Assembly (NCBI GenBank): GCA_003993805.1
Contig: RSEF01000002.1
Coordinates: forward strand, 99,094,629-99,158,628
DNA: 64,000 bases
Source of the DNA: Himantopus leucocephalus
Taxonomy: Eukaryota > Chordata > Aves > Charadriiformes > Recurvirostridae
Direction: 5' to 3'
Every line of letters starts with the position of its first letter. Positions within the stretch are counted from its first letter, which is position 1. A model generated the notes under the pieces. That model made no database searches. It was not told where the DNA came from and was given only the letters and a program-made list of their open reading frames with translations. The translations under genes and the position numbers were made by a program. This document shows positions 57,833 to 64,000 of this stretch, piece after piece.

Positions 57833-60774
57833 TTTTTTATTTTTCTTGAGAACAAGGCAGCATGTGTTTAAATAAGGTATTTTAATTTTTTTTTTGCTTT
57901 CTTGAATTTTGCAGAGAAGGCTAAAGAATGCCTGTGGATTATTAATATGTGTCTGTTGTGCTGACCAGAGAAATACTTTGCCTGTTGTGACATTTGAATC
58001 TCCTCTGAGAAACTGACTGAAAAGGCTGTATATGAATTCTTTTGGTGGTTTGTTTTGTTTTGGTTTTTTTTTTTTCCCTTCCCACTTTCTGTATTACTTT
58101 ATGGGAATCTAATTTAATTTCAGTTATTTTACCAGAAATATTCTCACCGTTTGTAACTAGGGATTTAGCTGGGGTGAATCTTGAAATTACAGGGCCAAGT
58201 TATAGTAAGATTGTGGTAAAGAAGGAGATCTTTATTGATGTGTATATTTGAGAGTTTGAGTATTTAGTTTCCATTCTTCTGGTTCAAGACAGTAAAATAC
58301 AAAACATGTACTACAGTTCTGACTGTATGGCTATTTAAAAAGTTGTCAGGGAAAAATTGGCTCTCTCTGTACACCCACAGAGTTTAATGTACGTTTGTTT
58401 TTTTAAAATGTTAAAATTATTTGGATTTCAATAATTAGATGTGAATCAATGTATGTTTTATCATCAGCTAATTCTGATGGCCTTTGTCTAACCCAAGGAA
58501 TTTACAAAGATTTTAATCATACCTGTTTTCTCAAAAGTACTGTGTGAATACTAAATTTAGGTAAACAGAGTCTATAGACTAGGACACTTATACGTTTATA
58601 CATCTTCCTTGTGTGAAAATGTTAATATTGATAATGATTTTTCACTTTTCTTTTTCTAACAGTAATCCAATTTTTACCTTGATAAAGTACATTTGTCTTT
58701 TTTACTCAGCTGTATTTTGAAGCGATAGGTTGTGTCATTCTAATTCAAATACCTTATTTGTTTTCAGTGCCATAGCTTAATACTTGCGGTGGAAGGTTTC
58801 CATGTCTGATATCAAAGGTACCAAAAGATATCCCCTTGACAATCAACACTTTCTTTCTTTACAAACAAGATGAGCCCTGCTTTTGCTGTCATTCACTTTA
58901 ATAATCAGCAAAACTTTGAAGTCAAGAATATTTTTAACTGAATGTCAAGTGAAGAACGTTTCATTTGTCATTGTTACTCTGCAATACTTGGTTAGAGTTT
59001 GCTTGCTGGAATGCCTTTAATTTCACAGTCGTAAAAGAATTTCTTTTTGTGTGTCTATCATTCAAAACCTCAGCATGTTAGAACCGAAACATGCCTGCAA
59101 CCCCACAGCTTTCCTCACGGTAACATAATACAACTGAAAGATGCCTGCTACTCATTTATGTTAAAATACTTAGCTCAGTTGCTTCTTATTGCTTAATGAG
59201 AAGTTGTCTGTGTTATTAGGCAGTGTTGATTATTCTCTGACTGGTGCTGTCAGCAATGTCAAGAACAAATTTGCTAGAAAATATTATAAAATCGTCTTAT
59301 TCTTGCACAAATAACATGGCCCAGTATGCAGGATTTTGCAACAGGTGCCGCAAACTCGCACCTCCCCTTTTTCATTTTTCATTGTAAGTAATGAAGTTTT
59401 GTACTTTCTTCTGCACGTCATCTCATCACAGATAACTGAGAGTTCTTTATTATGTATGTACCTTAACTTGCCCTCAAAAGCCAAGAGCTTATTCTGCCTT
59501 CTCTGCTCTTGCAGGTTCCAGACAAGAAGGTATTTTTGTGCAGAAAAGCACATATTGCTTGACTAGATTCCCAGAGCACTGTAAACATTTGTAATTTGTT
59601 TTGCACTTAACAAAAATTAAAATGGCCTTCTGCATTAGAAGTTGGGACTGAACACATCCTCATGAGAAGGCCACCTTCTACCTTTGTATGCAGCCCATGA
59701 ACCATCCACTTCCCCTTACCCACAACAGATTTTCCAGTAAAGTGAGTAGAAAGTTCTTAAGAAAATGAATAAACAATAATATCTAAATGTACTGCTGGTA
59801 CACAGAGTAAATGTCTCAGTGAGACTGAATGTCACAAAGCCAGTTTTAGAGCTGCTGTTTATTGTCTTTCTCTTTCTTTCCTGGCATTCTTGGCATTTTC
59901 TTTCCAGTTCATCCTCTGTTTCTCATTTACTTTTTCCTTCTGTGTTCTATTGCTTTTGAGAACTCCCAGCTGATCCTCCTGTGCTGCGTTTCCACTTCCT
60001 CTCACAACTGCTTTCCAAAAGAGCATCATCGAACAGTTAATGCTGGCACTTAAAATGAGTGAACAACCCAATTAGATTAACCGAGGGTAGGGAAATTCAC
60101 TTCTCAGACTTTTACTCTGTGCCAGCTCAGGAAGACAAAAGAACATCAAACAGCTCCCAAGTTCTGCCAGGCATAGCAGTGCAACGTATAATTGGGACCA
60201 TAATGTCTGTGCTGGTGATGATGTCGCTGTTTTCTGCCTTTAGAGGATAAGGACGTTTGCTGGGGTAGAATTAAATGGAAGAAATGAGAGAATTTCACAG
60301 GTTCGACCTTTTAGATTTTGTGTGTGAATAAATAAAGATAACTATTCAAGCCTTCCTGGGAGTACACGACAGTAACCAGCCCTTCTGATCTGCTTTGCGG
60401 ATGTTCGCTGATTCATCCATACCTATGGCTGGCTTCCTGTGGATCAAGAATTTGCGGTTTTGCTCCTGAGTAACACGTGGCATTGAAGAGAGAGCAGAGT
60501 CATGGTGCTTGGTCTCAAAAGATAAAACTTCACTAAAATGACTTTTCTATTATTTAGCCAATGTGGCGGATACAGAAGGAAGTTATCATATAAACCAACC
60601 ACACTTTCCAGCCAAGAAGTGTGGGTTTTCTTTTTTTCTTTTTTTCTTTTTTCCCTAGCCCTTCTGATCAAGCTTCCTATATTTCTGAAGGGTTTTGCAG
60701 TTGTACTGCTTATACTTAAAGGTGTTTTTTAAAGCTCTAAGACAAAGTTGTTATTAAAGTGTTGGTAAAATACA

Positions 60775-60850
60775 TTTACAGATATATTTACATATACATA
60801 TATAAAAAAATAAAATGTGTGTGCATACATATACACACACATATACCCCT
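60775..60850 (+). repeat. TA/CA-rich simple repeat
   Basis: An imperfect mix of ATATAT, ACATATACATATATA and TGTGTGTGCATACATATACACACACATATA. It is a simple-sequence region with no coding content. Confidence 0.85.
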
Positions 60851-61583
60851 CCTCCTCAGAAAAAGTGTTGTCAGGACCAGGATATAAAAAGTGTGTGTCT
60901 CAGAGAGGAGTCCCACTGCCACAGAACAGAGGTCAACACCATTACCTTTACTGGCTGGCATGTTGATAACTTGGTTTTAGTTGCCCTCCTTCCACTGCCA
61001 CGTGATGTTAATTTTCAGCGCTAGCCAGCACATGAGCACGGACTAGTCTTCCAGAGGTTTCACACTGAGAGTAATTTGCTCTTTCCAGTACTTGTCATTG
61101 GCAGAATAGAGGTAAGTTTCCCTGTTGGACTTCTGAGATGAATTCTTACATTTGACTGTTTACTGTTCTCTGTATCTTATTCTTGTCTTTCACCATCTTT
61201 CTTTAGTCCCTTCCTCAGTGAAGGAGATGGCACAAGTTATTACTGCCTACCGCAGTCCCCCAGAAATGCAAAGTCAGTTTATCGCATGTTTTTTATTTAG
61301 GTGTTTTCTTTGTGCAGCAAGGCAGAAGTTCAGAGATAGTGAGGATATACAACCTTAGTGCAGGCTGCAGTTTCAGCAGGTTGTCAAACACTATTTGATA
61401 TCTACCATTGTCTGTCATTTGCTCAGACCAGTTTGTGAGTAATCTTCTCAAGGTTTAACTCTGATTTTGAGTCAGGAAGCTAGTTAGATTTTGACTTAAA
61501 TGTATTCTCTCTCACTTTAATCTGCACAAATTTCAGAATCAGTGGTCCTGCAAAAGTGTTTACCATTGGAGTTTTTCAGAGTT

Positions 61584-61622
61584 TTTATATATATAGAGAT
61601 ATATATATATATATTTTTTTTT
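61584..61622 (+). repeat. (TA)n simple repeat followed by a T run
   Basis: Sequence TTTATATATATAGAGATATATATATATATA followed by a run of T. It is likely length-polymorphic. Confidence 0.88.
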
Positions 61623-64000
61623 ATGAGGCAGGATGGTATGTGAGTAATTTAAAATTTCCCTTCCTACACCTTCTTAATTTAATTTTCAAAAGGTGCCACT
61701 GAAATTTGTCTGCAATAATAATGTCTTTACTGGCATAGTATTTTATTCCTGGAGTACTTCTGCAAGTTTGCATCACTTTACGAAGCCTGAACAGACCTTA
61801 GCAGACCTTTTCACTAGAATTCCTTTAAAGTGATTTCTAATGGTTAGTTTGTTTTGCCTTCAATATATTTCAAATGATAAATATTTGTCAAACACAAAGA
61901 CAAATTTCTAGTGTTAGGTTTCTCAGTAAGAAAATAGTTTCGCTTTGCTTTAGTCACTGTTTAACAAAATATGTCACTGGTTAATCATTGTGGAAGAAGC
62001 CTTCCAACCTGCTGCTGATGTTGCATTAACAGATATCCTGGGTTCTTTGTTAAACTCAAAACATTTCAGTAGAGCTTTATACCTGAGACATTATTTAATT
62101 CCTCAAAGTAATTGCTCTTGCCAATCTTTCCACGCACCGGTTTAGCATGGAATGAGGTTATTAACAAAGGGATGCTGCTAATTTCTAATCCTTCTGATTT
62201 CTTTCTGTAGTCAGTGCAGCAACAGAGAGCAAGAGACTGCCCTCTAGAGAACAAGATCAGGTCCCGAGTTAGGTGTTGCCTTCATGAAGAGCCTTTCTCC
62301 ATCGACTGCAGAAGGCGGCTAGAGAAACTAAAATAGCTTGTGTGACTAGCTTGGATTTCTAACTCATTAGGGAGGCTTAATTATATCAACATGTTGGAGA
62401 TTTTTCTGTGATATAAATTCACCTTCCATCTGCACAACCTTTTCATCCTTATTTTTTAGCTTTTTAGCTTCTAGTCAAAACATCTTCTCGATGAGTGTCT
62501 CAATTAATACAGGAATGTCACTGAAAACTGTTTCCGAATTTGTTTTTGAGAAAAATGGAGAGCATTTGCATGGGAGGCAGTAAAACACTACGCAGCCTCT
62601 TACTGCATGTTGTTCATTTTAAAAGGAATTTCCAAGGACCTTGGCACTCTTTCTAGCTTGCACACCCAGTTGATAACATTTGGTTTAAAACAGCCCCTGA
62701 AAGTACCACTTAAAATGAAAGCTATTTGACACACGTGCAGAACACCTACCTTGTAGTCCCACGCTCAGTATTATTTGATAAAGATCAGCCATCACTTGCA
62801 TGTAAAACCTAATTTTTCTGCAATAAGCTAGGTATGATGTAGTCTTAATACAACTAACTAGATTTCACATACTTGCTTTCACTTGTTCTGTTGAAATATG
62901 TATCTGCGTAGCTGTTTACATTTCAAGTTTTAACGTTTGATCGTAGAATGCTTTGCTCTCCTGATTCACTTAAAATGACAGGTCTTTTAAATATAAGCTA
63001 CTGTTTTATTCTTTATATCATGAAGTTTTGTTAAAAGTTTTCCGTTACCGAAATGAGCATGCTATGATATATATTTTCAATTGCTGCTCTGTTTATTTCC
63101 CATATCAGAACCTACTCTTTAAAAATGTATTAATTTTATGGGAGGTTTTTTGTTGTTGTTGGAGAACCCAAGGAAATAGGTCTCTGTACCTTAAGCATAA
63201 CAGTGGGTTTTGTCATTTTTTTGCTGACACTTTAATATTTGTTTCTAGTTTATAGTTGAAAAAGGCTGGAATTTCTGGTTGAAAGTGTGATTTTGCAGAA
63301 CTGCCATTTGTTTTGTTTATCTACGATGGGTAGATTTTGTTTGCTTATGACTGTACTCTTTTTTATTCTCTGGCACACTTTTACCTATGGAAGTTTCCAG
63401 TCTTCTACATTTAACAGGTGGTTTTTTTCCTGTAGTTTTTAAGCCCATGCTTTTTCTGCTGAGTTAAATTTATTTCCAAAAGTAACCTCGCTATATGCAG
63501 ATTCAATTTTGTCATAAATAAATTTCATTTCCAGTTAATCCACATTGATGTGATTTAGCTGCATTACTTAGTTGCTTACCATAACTCGGGGGCCTTATGG
63601 TGCAGCTGATTTCACATAAATAAAAGTGGGTTGTTTCCTGACTGTGAACTTCCAAACATCATTGAGTGAGTCTCTCAGAAATTTCAAACAGGCCATCAGT
63701 TTTTGGAGAGCAGAGCAAAGAAACTTAGATTGTTGGAGCAAGAAGTTGTGCTGAAATTAAATGGTTTACAAAACTGGAGGAATATTACAGGACTTTTTGT
63801 GTGAGGTTTTTCTAATATGGGGTATTTTTTTAGAAAGACTGGCCATATAATTTCAGGGAGATCAGAATGGATGGACCAAAATTAGTAATTTAAACATTTT
63901 ATAAATAAGAAGGTTCACTGTCACTTTGAAACTATTTTTGTTTTCATTCTTTTGTTGTATAGCGATGAAATATAAAAGTGGAAATTAAATTAAGATTTTT

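Larger units (their letters stand above)
40531..64000. other. Downstream flank without a recognised gene
   Basis: About 23.5 kb was read on both strands without finding any exon-like conserved protein segment. Open frames are all 125 codons or shorter and look random. In mammals the neighbour on this side of GABBR2 is TBC1D2. None of its PH or TBC domain sequence is visible here, so it must start beyond the window if synteny holds. The contents I can name are CR1 and older LINE fossils, simple repeats and assembly joins. Stretches 41200-50400 and 57850-64000 hold nothing else I can identify. Confidence 0.7.

Noticed and set aside
59284..59553. 89-codon minus-strand frame with several cysteines resembling a zinc-binding pattern
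   Set aside because: The cysteine spacing does not fit a known finger, there is no neighbouring exon, and no homology is recognised.

Overview
The window is vertebrate nuclear DNA, most probably from a bird. It holds the 3' end of one protein-coding gene on the + strand, GABBR2 (GABA-B receptor subunit 2), followed by about 23 kb in which I recognise no gene. The bird call rests on three things: the only interspersed repeats I recognise are CR1-type LINEs, mammalian SINEs are absent, and the introns are short for this gene. A turtle or crocodilian cannot be excluded. There are no operons, CRISPR arrays or bacterial features.

Layout. Positions 1-5290 are intron (its 5' side lies outside the window). 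Six coding exons follow: 5291-5401, 18879-19103, 25608-25790, 28421-28550, 31200-31317 and 38039-38204, the last ending in TAG. Together they give 933 bp, or 310 residues plus stop, in one uninterrupted reading frame with consensus AG/GT borders. They encode transmembrane helices 5-7, the coiled coil that pairs with GABBR1, and the cytoplasmic tail to the natural C-terminus ...VMVSGL. Junction phases are 0,0,0,1,2. A 3' UTR of about 2.3 kb follows and ends near clustered AATAAA signals at 40418-40509.

Repeats. A 5'-truncated CR1 lies antisense in the second complete intron (about 23000-24500). A second CR1 piece lies at about 50470-51137, and CR1 3'-end scraps lie near 11600, 51450 and 53690. 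Much older LINE fossils are visible near 34330-35330 (-), 53035-55135 (+, with a CR1 3' end inside it) and 56690-57050 (-), and perhaps near 9940-11000 (-). There is an AAAAC pentamer array at 37238-37293 and several TG/TA or poly-A tracts.

Assembly. Two gaps of 100 N and two of 10 N are present. Single-N joins elsewhere are flanked by near-identical direct repeats of 32-238 bp. These look like unmerged contig ends or alleles, not biological duplications. None touches a coding exon.

I found no convincing evidence of a previously undescribed system. The most useful leads are a weak acceptor before the fifth exon, whose skipping would swap the receptor tail; the systematic false duplications; and the nested LINE fossil downstream of the gene.
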